The notes under the pieces are model-generated. The model ran no database searches and was not told the origin of the DNA. It saw only the letters and a program-made list of their open reading frames with translations. DNA of 36,272 bases from Kitasatospora griseola (GTDB taxonomy: Bacteria > Actinomycetota > Actinomycetes > Streptomycetales > Streptomycetaceae): assembly GCF_014648555.1 (NCBI RefSeq), contig NZ_BMRI01000029.1, positions 60,229 to 96,500 on the forward strand, written 5' to 3'. The first letter of the stretch is position 1. Every line of letters begins with the position of its first letter. Shown here piece after piece: positions 7,471 to 15,861 of the stretch. The position numbers were made by a program, and so were the translations under genes.

Positions 7471-7821
7471 CTACGGCGCCGGCGGGCAGGTCGGGGTCGG
7501 GCCGGTGAGGAGGAGGGTGAGGGTGAAGGCGGTGAGGACGATGCCGGCGACGACGGCGAGGAGGCGGATGAATTCGGGGTCCTCGGCGAGGCGGGTGCGC
7601 AGGCCGGTCCAGCGGGTGAGGCTTCCGGTGAAGGCGCCGCCGAGGGCGACGAGGACGAAGGAGATGGGGAGGAGGGCGTTGAGGGCGAAGAGGCTGCCGG
7701 GTTCGAGGTGGGTGTCGCAGCCCATCCAGTTGTTGGCGACGATCTTGGTGCTGGCCAGGGTGGCCGCGGCGGCGAGGACTGCGCCGAAGGTCGCGGTGGC
7801 GGGACGTCCCAACAGGTTCAC
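7471..7821 (-). CDS. Small integral membrane protein
   Basis: A 116-residue protein with about three hydrophobic segments (TATFGAVLAAAATLA; ALNALLPISFVLVALGGAFTG; FIRLLAVVAGIVLTAFTLTLLLTG) and one pair of spaced cysteines (one in NNWMGCDTH, one at the tail). The start is GTG 7821, preceded by a strong GAGGAGGAGAG about seven to ten bases upstream; upstream reading to 7905 is Arg-rich and unlikely. I cannot assign a function. It is transcribed in the same direction as tetR upstream, with a 95-base gap. Confidence 0.75.
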   Translation of the reverse strand: MNLLGRPATATFGAVLAAAATLASTKIVANNWMGCDTHLEPGSLFALNALLPISFVLVALGGAFTGSLTRWTGLRTRLAEDPEFIRLLAVVAGIVLTAFTLTLLLTGPTPTCPPAP

Positions 7822-7916
7822 GGTGGCTCTCCTCCTCGGGGCCGCGCCCGTCGCGCCCGCCCGTCCCCCTCTCGGACGGGCGGAGCGGCGGGCCGGTTGC
7901 ACCACCGGACGGGGTG

Positions 7917-8489
7917 TCAGAAGACGGCGGTGAAGGCCGCCATGCGGCTGGCGTCGAGTTCGGGGCGGAGTCGGCCGCCGCGGGCGAGGGTGGCCATGCC
8001 GTGCAGGGCGGACCAGGCGAGTTCGGTGTAGCCGGCGGGGTCGAGGCCGGCGGCGGTGGCGCTCGCGGTGGCGGGGTCGGCGATGGCGGCGAAGGCCTCG
8101 TGCAGGGCGGCGGGGGCGTCGGGGGTGCCGAAGGGCAGCGGGTTGGCCATGGTGAAGATGGCGTCGTAGAGCGCGGGGTTCGCGGCGGCGAACGCCAGGT
8201 ACGCGCGGGCGACGGCGGCGAACGCGGCCCGCGGGTCGTCCAAGTCAGTGGCTGCGGCGCGGAGTCGGACGGCGAGTTCGGCGCAGCCCTCGACGGCGAC
8301 GGCGGCGACGATCGCGTCCTTGCCGGCGAAGTGGCTGTACAGGACGGGCTGGCTGTACTCGATGCGTTCGGCGAGTCGGCGGGTGGTGACGGCGTCCCAG
8401 CCCTCGGTCTCGGCGAGTTCGCGGGCGGCCCGGACGATCAGTTGTTCCCGTTCGGCGCGTTCGCGCGCCCGGCGTTCCTTGATGGCCAT
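7917..8489 (-). CDS. TetR family transcriptional regulator
   Basis: A 190-residue TetR-type repressor. The N-terminal helix-turn-helix is EQLIVRAARELAETEGWDAVTTRRLAERIEYSQPVLYSHFAGKDAIVAAV; the C-terminal ligand domain (residues about 75-190) is Ala-rich with the WSALHGMATLARGGRL helix. The start at 8489 fits the family. A -10 box TAGGAT (minus strand, 8502-8497) lies seven bases upstream with no ribosome site, so the message is probably leaderless. It is divergent from the DUF4267 gene, and matching palindromes in the gap overlap promoter elements of both genes, so mutual repression is likely. Confidence 0.93.
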   Translation of the reverse strand: MAIKERRARERAEREQLIVRAARELAETEGWDAVTTRRLAERIEYSQPVLYSHFAGKDAIVAAVAVEGCAELAVRLRAAATDLDDPRAAFAAVARAYLAFAAANPALYDAIFTMANPLPFGTPDAPAALHEAFAAIADPATASATAAGLDPAGYTELAWSALHGMATLARGGRLRPELDASRMAAFTAVF

Positions 8490-8499
8490 GCCCGAAATC

Positions 8500-8563
8500 C
8501 TAGCAGCGCTAGACAACTGACGGGCCGTCGGTCTAGCGTTGTTCACGTCGCTAGCGCCGCTAA
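8500..8563. promoter_or_regulatory. Paired TetR-type operators
   Basis: Two sites of one architecture: CTAGC-AGC-GCTAG (8500-8512, perfect arms) and CTAGC-GCC-GCTAA (8551-8563, one mismatch). Their centres are 51 bases apart, close to five helical turns, with a further half-site CTAGC at 8533-8537. Site 1 overlaps the tetR -10 (8497-8502) and the -35 TAGACA (8510-8515) of the DUF4267 gene, whose -10 is TAGCGT (8534-8539, spacer 18). Site 2 lies just past the predicted transcription start. Confidence 0.7.
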
Positions 8564-8609
8564 CCAACAGGCGGCGCAGCCCACTTCACACACGCCAGGG
8601 GGAACCACC

Positions 8610-9035
8610 ATGTCCGTCACCGCACCGGCGACCACCAGCAGCGCAAGGGTCCGTCTCGCCACCGTCGGCACGGTGCTGCTCGGCCTGTTCCCGCTCTGGT
8701 TCGGCCTCAGTTACATCCTCGCCCCGGAGTCCACCGCCCCGAGCTTCGGCCTCCCGGCGTGGCCGCACGGCGACGCGGCGATGTTCCTGATCACCAAGGG
8801 CATCCGCGACGTGGTCTCCGGCCTCGTCCCGCTGGCGCTGCTGCTGCTCGGGCACCGCCGGGCCTCGGGCTGGGCGATGCTGGTCACGGCGCTCGTCCCG
8901 ATCGGCGACGCGACCACCATCCTGACCCACCACGGCAGCGCCCTGACGGCGTTCACGGTCCACTTCGCGACGGCCGCCGTCATGATCGCCGTCGCCGCCC
9001 TGGTGCTCACCGAGCGCCGGGAGGCGAAGAACTGA
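8610..9035 (+). CDS. DUF4267 family membrane protein
   Basis: A 141-residue integral membrane protein with four hydrophobic segments: VRLATVGTVLLGLFPLWFGLSYIL, ISGLVPLALLLLG-type segment after FLITKGIRDVVSG, ASGWAMLVTALVPIGDATTIL, and FTVHFATAAVMIAVAALVL. The pattern P.F.LP.WP...A......G.RD is that of DUF4267 proteins, small membrane proteins of unknown role often paired with TetR regulators. The ATG at 8610 follows AGGGGGA at 8597-8603. It ends nine bases from the convergent cds1-like gene with no hairpin between. Confidence 0.9.
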   Translation: MSVTAPATTSSARVRLATVGTVLLGLFPLWFGLSYILAPESTAPSFGLPAWPHGDAAMFLITKGIRDVVSGLVPLALLLLGHRRASGWAMLVTALVPIGDATTILTHHGSALTAFTVHFATAAVMIAVAALVLTERREAKN

Positions 9036-9044
9036 CGGAGCCGC

Positions 9045-10160
9045 TCAGCCGTCCGCCCAGTCGCCGCCCGCGAGGAACGCCTCCAGGGCGGCGCGGTGCG
9101 GTCGCGGGTCGATGCGCTCCTCGGCGAGCCACTCGTCGGAGTAGTACTTGTCGAGGTAGCGGTCGCCGGGGTCGCAGATCAGCGTGACGACGCTGCCGGT
9201 GCGGCCGGCGGCGCGCATCTCGGCGACCAGCTTGAGCGCGCTGTACAGGCCGGTGCCGGTGGAGGCGCCAGCCTTCTTGCCGAGGACGGTCTCCAGCAGG
9301 CGGACGGCGGCGATGGACGCGGCGTCGGGGACGCGCATCATCCGGTCGATCGCCCCGGGGACGAAGGACGGCTCCATCCGGGGGCGGCCGATGCCCTCGA
9401 TCCGGGAGGAGGTGGGGCAGGTGGCGTCGGCGTCGCGGTGCACCCAGCCGTCGAAGAAGCAGGAGTTCTCCGGGTCGGCGACGCAGATCCGGGTGTCGTG
9501 CTGCATGTAGTGGACGTACCGGGCGATGGTCGCGGAGGTGCCGCCGGTGCCGGCGGTGGCGACGATCCAGGCGGGCTCGGGGTGGGGCTCCAGCCGGAGC
9601 TGCGCGAAGACCGACTCGGCGATGTTGTTGTTGCCGCGCCAGTCGGTGGCCCGCTCGGCGTAGGTGAACTGGTCCATGTAGTGCCCGCCGGTCTCGGCGG
9701 CCAGCCGGGTCGCGGCCTCGTACACCTCGCAGGCATTGTCGACCAGGTGACATCGGCCACCGTGGAACTCGATCAGTTCGATCTTGGCCTGGCTGGTGGA
9801 GCGGGCCATCACGGCGATGAACGGGACGCCGATCAGCTGCGCGAAGTACGCCTCGGAGACGGCGGTGGAGCCGCTGGACGCCTCGATGACGGGCTTGCCG
9901 GGGCGGATCCAGCCGTTGCACAGGCCGTACAGGAACAGCGAGCGGGCCAGCCGGTGCTTGAGGCTGCCGGTGGGGTGGGTGGACTCGTCCTTCAGGTACA
10001 GGTCGATGCCCCACTCGGCGGGCAGCGGGAAGCGCAGCAGGTGGGTGTCGGCGGAGCGGTTGGCGTCCGCCTGGACGCGCCGCACGGCCTCCTTCAGCCA
10101 GGCCCGGTACTCGGGGTCGGAACGGTCCACGTCCAGAGTCGGCACACTCGCAACGGTCAT
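9045..10160 (-). CDS. PLP-dependent cysteine synthase / desulfhydrase family (Cds1-like)
   Basis: A 371-residue fold-type II PLP enzyme. The PLP lysine is K68 in STHPTGSLKHRLA, the substrate loop is SSGSTAVSEA, and the phosphate-binding loop is GTGGT at 203-207. The stretch RSADTHLLRFPLP...GIDLYLKDESTHPTGSLKHRLA is characteristic of the actinobacterial group to which, as I recall, the mycobacterial L-cysteine desulfhydrase Cds1 belongs, so hydrogen sulfide release from cysteine is as likely as cysteine synthesis. No cysE or sulfur-assimilation gene is adjacent. The start at 10160 has GGAGAG nine bases upstream; a TACAGT -10 candidate lies at 10201-10196. Confidence 0.88.
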   Translation of the reverse strand: MTVASVPTLDVDRSDPEYRAWLKEAVRRVQADANRSADTHLLRFPLPAEWGIDLYLKDESTHPTGSLKHRLARSLFLYGLCNGWIRPGKPVIEASSGSTAVSEAYFAQLIGVPFIAVMARSTSQAKIELIEFHGGRCHLVDNACEVYEAATRLAAETGGHYMDQFTYAERATDWRGNNNIAESVFAQLRLEPHPEPAWIVATAGTGGTSATIARYVHYMQHDTRICVADPENSCFFDGWVHRDADATCPTSSRIEGIGRPRMEPSFVPGAIDRMMRVPDAASIAAVRLLETVLGKKAGASTGTGLYSALKLVAEMRAAGRTGSVVTLICDPGDRYLDKYYSDEWLAEERIDPRPHRAALEAFLAGGDWADG

Positions 10161-10232
10161 CGCGCACTCTCCTCGCATCCGCCGAATCCCCACCCACTGT
10201 AACAGGCGACTACGATAAGTGACGGTTACCAA

Positions 10233-10265
10233 GGCCCCAGCTTCCGCTTATGGGAAGCCGGGGCC
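10233..10265 (-). terminator. Hairpin after the ABC permease gene
   Basis: Stem of GGCCCC plus GCTTCC with matching GGAAGC plus GGGGCC, one A-C mismatch, loop GCTTATG. It lies 30 bases beyond the stop of the minus-strand permease gene and before the promoter of the cds1-like gene. Confidence 0.65.
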
Positions 10266-10294
10266 CCGGTCCCGGAGCGCGATCCGACCCATCG

Positions 10295-12859
10295 TCAGGC
10301 GGCGGCCACCGCGCGCAGGATGTCCAGCCGGGCCGCCCGGGCGGCCGGTCGCAGCCCGGCCAGCGCCCCGGCCGCCAGGCCGACCAGCGCGACGATCGCC
10401 AGCCGCCCGGCGGGCAGCGCGAACGAGCCGGTGCCGGCGCTGTCCGCGGCCCGGGTCAGCGCCCAGCCGAGCAGCGCGCCGAGCGCCAGCCCGCCGGCCG
10501 TGCCGAACGCGGCGACCAGCACCGACTCCCAGCGCACCATGGCCCGCAGCTGCGCCCGGGTCTGGCCGACGGCGCGCAGCAGGCCGAGTTCGCGGATGCG
10601 TTCGTGGACGGCCAGGGTGAGCGTGTTGGCGATGCCGAGCAGGGCGATCAGCACGGCGAGCGCGAGCAGCGCGTAGACCACGGAGAGCATCATGTCGACG
10701 CCGGAGGCGGAGCTCTCGGCGTACTCGGCGCGGGTCTGCACCTGCGGGTTGCCGTAGGCGTCGGCCACCCGGGCGATCGCGGCCTTGCCGGCGGCCAGGC
10801 TCACGCCCGGCCTCAGGGCGACGGCGACCAGGCCGTCGGAGTCCTGGACGCGGTGCGGCTGCCAGGCCTGGCGGCTGATCAGGTAGTCGCCGGTGACGCC
10901 GCCGCCGCGGTACAGGGCGCGGACGGTGAAGGCGGCGGGGCCGTCGGCGAACCGCATCGGGACGACGGTGCCCAGCTGCCAGCCGCGGGCGGCGGCCTCG
11001 GTGCGGGAGACGGCCAGGCCGTCGGCGCCGAGGTCGGCCAGCGAGCCGTCGACCCGCCCGAGGTCGGTGACCTGCGCCAGCTGCCCGGGGTTGGCGACGT
11101 CCAACTGCTTGCCGTGGCCGTCCACTTGGGCCACGCCCCGGCCGAGCCCGGCGGCGGCGCGGACCTCCGGCAGCGCCGCCAGCGCCGGCGCGAGCTTCGG
11201 GGAGACGCCGCTGCCGCCGGCCCCGGCGGCGGGGGCGGTGACGGCGAGGTCGCCGGCGAAGGACCGGGAGACGGTGTCGTCCAGGGTGGCCTGCACGGAC
11301 GCGCCGAACACGGTGAACAGGGTGACCACGGCGACGCCGACCATCAGCGCACTGGCGGTGGCGGCGGTCCGCCCGGGGTTGCGGGCGGCGTTGCGGCGGG
11401 CCAGCGCACCGGTGACGCCGCGCAGCCGCGCCAGCGGCGCGCCGAGCACCCGGACGGCGGTGGCGGCGGCGACCGGCCCGAGCACCACAGTGCCCAGCAG
11501 CAGGGCGAGCGCGCCGCCGACGGTCAGCACCAGCGACGGCCCGCGGGTCGCGCCGACGATCACGGCGGGCAGTCCGCCGGCCACCAGCAGCGCGCCGAGC
11601 GCGCCGCGCAGCAGGGCGCTTCGGCCACTGGCCGCCTCGTCCACGGCGGCGTCGCGCAGCGCGGCGAGCGGGGCGGTGCGGGCGGCGCGCAGCGCGGGGG
11701 CGAGTGCGGAGCCGGCCGCGACCAGGGTGCCGACCAGCAGCGGCAGGACGACGGTGGCGGCCTTGATCACGGTGCCGCCGGTGGGCAGGGTGAAGCCGAT
11801 CGCCGCGAACAGCGCCTTGAGGCCGGCGGCGACGCCGAAGCCGCCGAGCAGGCCGAGCGCGGAGGCCAGCAGCCCGATGGCGAGGGCTTCGCCGAGGGTG
11901 GTGCCGAGCACCTGGCGGCGGCTCGCGCCGAGGGCGCGCAGCAGGGCGTTCTCGCGGGTGCGCTGGGCGGTGACGATGGCGAAGGTGTTGTGGATGGTGA
12001 AGGTGGCGACCAGCAGCGCGATGCCGGCGAACACCAGCAGCAGGGTGGTGAACAGTCCGAGGAAGCGCCCGGAGACGTCGGCGGTGGACTGCGCGGTGGC
12101 GTCCGCGCCGGTCAGTGCCTCGACGCCGCTGGGCAGCAACGGTCGTACACGTTCCACCAGTTGACGCTGGCTGAGGCTGTCGGAGCGCAGCCGGACGGTG
12201 GAGACCTGGCCGCTGCCGCGGGGTGTCAGGTGGGCCTGGGCGTCGGCGAGGGTGAGCGCGGTGAAGGTGCTGGGGCCCATGCCGTCGGCGTCGGCGCCGA
12301 AGGTGGCGATGCCGACGACGGTGATCCGCACCGGGTCGGGGGTGCGCAGCACGGTGGTGTCGCCGACGTGCAGCTTGCCGGTCCTGGCGGCGCCGCGGTT
12401 GATCACGGCTTCGCCGGGGGCGGCGGGGGCGCGGCCTTCGGCGAGCCGGTACGGGTTGAGCTTCGGGTCCGTGATCCAGTTGCCGGCCCAGGTGGGCGGG
12501 CCCTGGCCGCCGATCGGTCGGCCGTCGGCGCCGATGAGCTGGCCGGCGCCCTGGACGGAGCCTTCGGCTGCGCCGACGCCGGGCACGGCGCGCAGCTTCG
12601 CGGTCAGCGCGTCGTCGAGCGGGGCGCGGACGCCGCCGGGGACGCCCGGGTCGGCGATCGCGTCGGCGCTGCGGACCACGGCGTCGGTGCCGGCGTTGGC
12701 GTCGGCGAACAAGGTGTCGAAGTTGGCGCGCAGGGTGTCGCCGAGCACCATGGTGCCGGTCAGGAAGGCGACGCCGAGGACGATCGACAGCACGGTGCCG
12801 ACCAGTCGGCGGCGGTGGGCGAGCAGGGAGCGCGCCCCGATCCGCACGCTCGCGTTCAC
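10295..12859 (-). CDS. ABC transporter permease, FtsX/MacB type
   Basis: An 854-residue permease. A first membrane helix follows the start (RIGARSLLAHRRRLVGTVLSIVLGVAFLTGTMVLG), then a large extracytoplasmic MacB-type domain, a central group of helices (FTTLLLVFAGIALLVATFTIHNTFAIVTAQRTRENALLRALGASRRQ), a second extracytoplasmic domain after GRTAATASALMVGVAVVTLF, and a final FtsX block (LLALAVLIALLGIANTLTLAVHERIRELGLLRAVGQTRAQLR). The duplicated FtsX layout is that of type VII ABC exporters, which move peptides, lipids or drugs outward or drive mechanotransmission. The start is GTG 12859, overlapping the ATPase stop as GTGA (12856-12859), so the two are translationally coupled. The substrate is unknown. 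Confidence 0.92.
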   Translation of the reverse strand: MNASVRIGARSLLAHRRRLVGTVLSIVLGVAFLTGTMVLGDTLRANFDTLFADANAGTDAVVRSADAIADPGVPGGVRAPLDDALTAKLRAVPGVGAAEGSVQGAGQLIGADGRPIGGQGPPTWAGNWITDPKLNPYRLAEGRAPAAPGEAVINRGAARTGKLHVGDTTVLRTPDPVRITVVGIATFGADADGMGPSTFTALTLADAQAHLTPRGSGQVSTVRLRSDSLSQRQLVERVRPLLPSGVEALTGADATAQSTADVSGRFLGLFTTLLLVFAGIALLVATFTIHNTFAIVTAQRTRENALLRALGASRRQVLGTTLGEALAIGLLASALGLLGGFGVAAGLKALFAAIGFTLPTGGTVIKAATVVLPLLVGTLVAAGSALAPALRAARTAPLAALRDAAVDEAASGRSALLRGALGALLVAGGLPAVIVGATRGPSLVLTVGGALALLLGTVVLGPVAAATAVRVLGAPLARLRGVTGALARRNAARNPGRTAATASALMVGVAVVTLFTVFGASVQATLDDTVSRSFAGDLAVTAPAAGAGGSGVSPKLAPALAALPEVRAAAGLGRGVAQVDGHGKQLDVANPGQLAQVTDLGRVDGSLADLGADGLAVSRTEAAARGWQLGTVVPMRFADGPAAFTVRALYRGGGVTGDYLISRQAWQPHRVQDSDGLVAVALRPGVSLAAGKAAIARVADAYGNPQVQTRAEYAESSASGVDMMLSVVYALLALAVLIALLGIANTLTLAVHERIRELGLLRAVGQTRAQLRAMVRWESVLVAAFGTAGGLALGALLGWALTRAADSAGTGSFALPAGRLAIVALVGLAAGALAGLRPAARAARLDILRAVAAA

Positions 12860-13605
12860 CGGGCGCCCGCCCGGGTGCGGCGGCCGTCGAAGGCCTTCAT
12901 CCGGTCCAGCACGCGTTCGGCGGTGGGTTCCCGCATGGTGTCGACGAGGCGGCCGTCGGCGAGGAACAGCACGGTGTCGGCGTACGCGGCGGCGGCCGGG
13001 TCGTGGGTGACCATCACCACCGACTGGTGCATGGTGTCGACGGCGGAGCGCAGCAGGCCGAGGACCTCGCCGCCGCTGCGGGAGTCCAGGTTGCCGGTGG
13101 GCTCGTCGGCGAACACCACCTGGGGGCGTCCGGCGAGGGCCCGGGCGACGGCGACGCGCTGCTGCTGGCCGCCGGAGAGCTGGCTGGGGCGGTGGTGCAG
13201 GCGGTCCCGGAGGCCGACCACCTCGATCAGGGTGTCCAGCCATGCGGGGTCGGGGGCGGCGCCGCCGAGGTCGAGCGGCAGGGTGATGTTCTCCCGCACC
13301 GTCAGGGTCGGCACCAGGTTGAACGCCTGGAACACGAAGCCGATCCGCTCCCGGCGCAGCAGCGTCAGCTCCCGGTCGCCGAGGGCGGACAGTTCGGTGT
13401 CGCCGAGCCAGGCCCGGCCGTCGCTGAGGGTGTCGAGCCCGGCCGCGCAGTGCATCAGGGTGGATTTCCCGGAGCCGGAGGGCCCCATCACGGCGGTGAA
13501 CCGCGCGGCGGCGAACTCGACGCTCACCTCGTCCAGGGCCCGGACCCGGGTGTCCCCCACGCCGTACTCCTTCACGGCCTTCTCGACCCGGGCCGCGGCG
13601 CTCAT
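12856..13605 (-). CDS. ABC transporter ATP-binding protein (MacB/LolD type)
   Basis: A 249-residue nucleotide-binding subunit. Walker A is GPSGSGKST at 41-49, the Q-loop is in IGFVFQAFNL, the signature is LSGGQQQRVAVARAL from 143, Walker B is VVFADEP with E168, and the switch histidine is in VMVTHD. The spacing and the SGGQQQRVA signature fit MacB/LolD/BceA exporters. The start at 13605 overlaps the SHOCT gene stop as ATGA (13602-13605), and its own stop overlaps the permease start, so all three proteins are probably made in step. Confidence 0.95.
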   Translation of the reverse strand: MSAAARVEKAVKEYGVGDTRVRALDEVSVEFAAARFTAVMGPSGSGKSTLMHCAAGLDTLSDGRAWLGDTELSALGDRELTLLRRERIGFVFQAFNLVPTLTVRENITLPLDLGGAAPDPAWLDTLIEVVGLRDRLHHRPSQLSGGQQQRVAVARALAGRPQVVFADEPTGNLDSRSGGEVLGLLRSAVDTMHQSVVMVTHDPAAAAYADTVLFLADGRLVDTMREPTAERVLDRMKAFDGRRTRAGAR

Positions 13606-13874
13606 CGCTTCACCCCGGGCGTGTCCTGGGCCTCGGTCAGGACGGCGCGGCGCTCCCGGTACTCGTCGGCGTCGATCTCGCCCTGCGCGTAGCGCCGTCC
13701 GAGCACCGCCAGCGGGGCGTGCTCGGCGTGGCCGCCGCACCAGCCGCGGCGCCGCCACACCGCCCGGCGCAGCGCCAGCACCACCAGCACCACGACCAGC
13801 AGCCAGAAGAACGGGAACACCAGCACCCACGGCCCGGGCCAGTGCCCGTATCCATCGGCCAGCAGTTCGACCAT
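13602..13874 (-). CDS. SHOCT domain small membrane protein
   Basis: A 90-residue protein with one strong membrane helix (about residues 15-36, PWVLVFPFFWLLVVVLVVLALRR), a basic Arg/Trp stretch, and a C-terminal SHOCT motif at 54-79 (LAVLGRRYAQGEIDADEYRERRAVL). SHOCT motifs are short C-terminal helices thought to mediate oligomerisation. The ATG at 13874 follows GAGGAGA. As first gene of the exporter operon, coupled by ATGA to the ATPase gene, it may be an accessory or assembly factor of the transporter (inference). Confidence 0.88.
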   Translation of the reverse strand: MVELLADGYGHWPGPWVLVFPFFWLLVVVLVVLALRRAVWRRRGWCGGHAEHAPLAVLGRRYAQGEIDADEYRERRAVLTEAQDTPGVKR

Positions 13875-13988
13875 CGGAACTCATCTCCTCGGGATTCGAA
13901 GGGGGCCGGACCGATCCCGCTCCCGCCCACTCCTCCACCGTCCCGCCGGCCCCGCCCCCGCCGCGTCCCCCACCGGGCGGCTGTCCCG

Positions 13989-14006
13989 CTACTCCCGCCG
14001 TACTAC
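13989..14006. promoter_or_regulatory. Putative response-regulator site upstream of the SHOCT-ABC operon
   Basis: The 18 bases CTACTCCCGCCGTACTAC match the site upstream of the kinase gene (15913-15930) at 16 of 18 positions, including the first 12. It overlaps the stop codon of the response-regulator gene and is about 115 bases before the SHOCT start. Confidence 0.55.
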
Positions 14007-14665
14007 CCCAGCCAGCCGGGCCGGACCAGGCCCGATTCGTAGGCGGCGACGACGAGTTGGGCGCGGTCGCGGACGCCGAGTTTGACCATGGTGCGGCTGA
14101 CGTGGGTCTTCGCGGTGAGCGGGCTGACCACCAGGCGGCGGGCGATGTCCTCGTTGGTGAGGCCGAGGCCGACCAGCGCGAGGACTTCGCGTTCGCGCTC
14201 GGTGAGGACGTCCAGCCGGGTGGTGGACGGCTCCTTGGAGCGGGCGGCGAACTCGCCGATCAGGCGGCGGGTGACGCCCGGGGAGAGCAGGGCGTCGCCG
14301 GCGGCGGCGACCCGGACGGCGCGCAGCAGGTCGCCGGGTTCGGTGTCCTTGACCAGGAAGCCCGCGGCGCCGGCCCGCAGCGCCTCGAAGACGTACTCGT
14401 CGAGTTCGAAGGTGGTCAGCACGACCACCCGCACGTCCGCCAGTGCGGGGTCGGCGCAGATCCGGCGGGTCGCGGCGAGGCCGTCCAGGCGGGGCATCCG
14501 GATGTCCATCAGCACTACGTCGGGGCGCAGTTCGGCGGCCCGGGCGACGGCCTGCTCGCCGTCGTCGGCCTCGCCGACCACCTCCAGGTCGGCCTGGGCG
14601 TCCAGCAGGGCCCGGAAACCGGCCCGCACCAGCCGCTGGTCGTCGGCGAGCAGCACCCTGATCAT
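14003..14665 (-). CDS. NarL/LuxR-type response regulator
   Basis: A 220-residue two-component response regulator. The receiver domain has the acidic pair in LLADDQ, the phosphoacceptor D54 in VVLMDIRMPRLDG, Thr in VVVLTTF and Lys in FLVKD. The C-terminal LuxR helix-turn-helix is LTEREREVLALVGLGLTNEDIARRLVVSPLTAKTHVSRTMVKLGVRDRAQLV. Its ATG overlaps the histidine-kinase stop as ATGA (14662-14665). Its likely DNA site, repeated upstream of the kinase gene and of the following exporter operon, suggests it controls both. Confidence 0.96.
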   Translation of the reverse strand: MIRVLLADDQRLVRAGFRALLDAQADLEVVGEADDGEQAVARAAELRPDVVLMDIRMPRLDGLAATRRICADPALADVRVVVLTTFELDEYVFEALRAGAAGFLVKDTEPGDLLRAVRVAAAGDALLSPGVTRRLIGEFAARSKEPSTTRLDVLTEREREVLALVGLGLTNEDIARRLVVSPLTAKTHVSRTMVKLGVRDRAQLVVAAYESGLVRPGWLG

Positions 14666-15855
14666 GCGTCGGCTCCCTTCGTGACGAGCGGCAGCCGGGC
14701 CCGGACCTGCCAGCCGCCCGCGCCGCCGGGGCCGGCGTCCACGGTGCCGCCGAACGCGGCGGCGCGCTCACGCATGCCGATCAGCCCGGTGCCGCTGCCG
14801 CCCGCGTCCCCGCCGCCGGGCGGCCCGGGGTCGGTGACGGTCAGCTCCAACCGGTCCGGCTCCCAGCCGAGTTCGACGGTGGCGGTGCGGGCGGTGGAGT
14901 GCCGCAGCACGTTGGTCAGCGCCTCCTGGACGATCCGGAACGCGGCCAGCCCGAGGCCCGCGCCGAGCGGCCCGGCCCGGCCCTCGGTGCGGACGGTGAC
15001 GGCCAGGCCCGCGTGGCCGGCCTGCGCGACCAGTTCGTCGAGCCGCTCCAGGCCGGGGGCGGGGGTGCGCGGCGCGGCGGCCCCGGGGGTGCGCAGCGTG
15101 CCGAGCACCTGGCGGACCTCGCCGAGCGCCTCCTTGCTGGTCGCCTTGATGGTGGCGAGCGCGTCCCTGGCCTGTTCGGGCCGGGCGTCCAGCAGCTCCA
15201 GGGCGACGCCCGCCTGCAGGTGGATCAGCGAGATCGAGTGCGCCAGGATGTCGTGCAACTCCCGTGCCATCCGCAGCCGTTCCTCGTCGCTGCGGCGCGC
15301 CCGGGCCTCCTCCTCGGCGGCCCGCACGGCGGCGATCTGCTCGCGCCGGAACCGGGCCAGCTCGGCGCCGACGAAGATCAGCAGCAGCCACGCGGTGACG
15401 CCCAGCTCCTGCCAGCCCACCGCCTCCCGGCCCGGGGCCCGCAGCCAGGACGCCGGCACCGCGTAGCTCACCAGCAGGTGCAGCAGGTAGAAGCCGCCGG
15501 CGGCGATCCACGCGGCCCGCCGGCGGCCGCGCTGCACGGCCGAGAAGAACGCCACCACCAGCGCCACGAACGCCGGCCCGTACGGGTACCCGGCCCACAG
15601 GTAGGCGGCCGTCACCGCCGTCACTGCGGAGACGGTGAACGCCGGGTACCGCACCCGCAGGACCAGAAGCGCCGGGCCGAGCACCAGCAGCAGGTACCCC
15701 CAGGCGTCCAGCGGCACCCGCTCGCTCTGGTGCCGGGCGGCCACACTCGTCCCGACCACCTGGACCACCGTCGCCACGACGGCGGCCGCCACCGGCCACC
15801 CCGCCTTGCCGGCCCGTACCCAGACGGGCACCCACGGCCGCCGCACGTCTCCCAT
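14662..15855 (-). CDS. Sensor histidine kinase (HisKA_3 / NarL-partner type)
   Basis: A 397-residue membrane kinase. The N-terminal half has about five hydrophobic segments between residues 18 and 163 with little extracellular sequence, typical of kinases that sense within or at the membrane. A short coiled coil leads to the dimerisation domain with H201 in RMARELHDILAHSISLIHLQAG; the ATPase domain has the N box in IVQEALTNVLRHS and the G box GTGLIGMRERA. It is first in a coupled operon with the response regulator. A -10 box TAGCCT (minus strand, 15867-15862) lies six bases before the ATG and there is no ribosome site, so the message is probably leaderless; the response-regulator site is centred near -66 from that start. 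Confidence 0.95.
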   Translation of the reverse strand: MGDVRRPWVPVWVRAGKAGWPVAAAVVATVVQVVGTSVAARHQSERVPLDAWGYLLLVLGPALLVLRVRYPAFTVSAVTAVTAAYLWAGYPYGPAFVALVVAFFSAVQRGRRRAAWIAAGGFYLLHLLVSYAVPASWLRAPGREAVGWQELGVTAWLLLIFVGAELARFRREQIAAVRAAEEEARARRSDEERLRMARELHDILAHSISLIHLQAGVALELLDARPEQARDALATIKATSKEALGEVRQVLGTLRTPGAAAPRTPAPGLERLDELVAQAGHAGLAVTVRTEGRAGPLGAGLGLAAFRIVQEALTNVLRHSTARTATVELGWEPDRLELTVTDPGPPGGGDAGGSGTGLIGMRERAAAFGGTVDAGPGGAGGWQVRARLPLVTKGADA

Positions 15856-15861
15856 ACCGGA

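Noticed and set aside
10250..15466. A 1738-codon open frame on the plus strand
   Set aside because: It lies opposite the well-supported kinase, regulator and ABC genes; its translation is Gly/Ala/Arg-rich and repetitive without any family motif. Long antisense open frames are normal in DNA this rich in GC.
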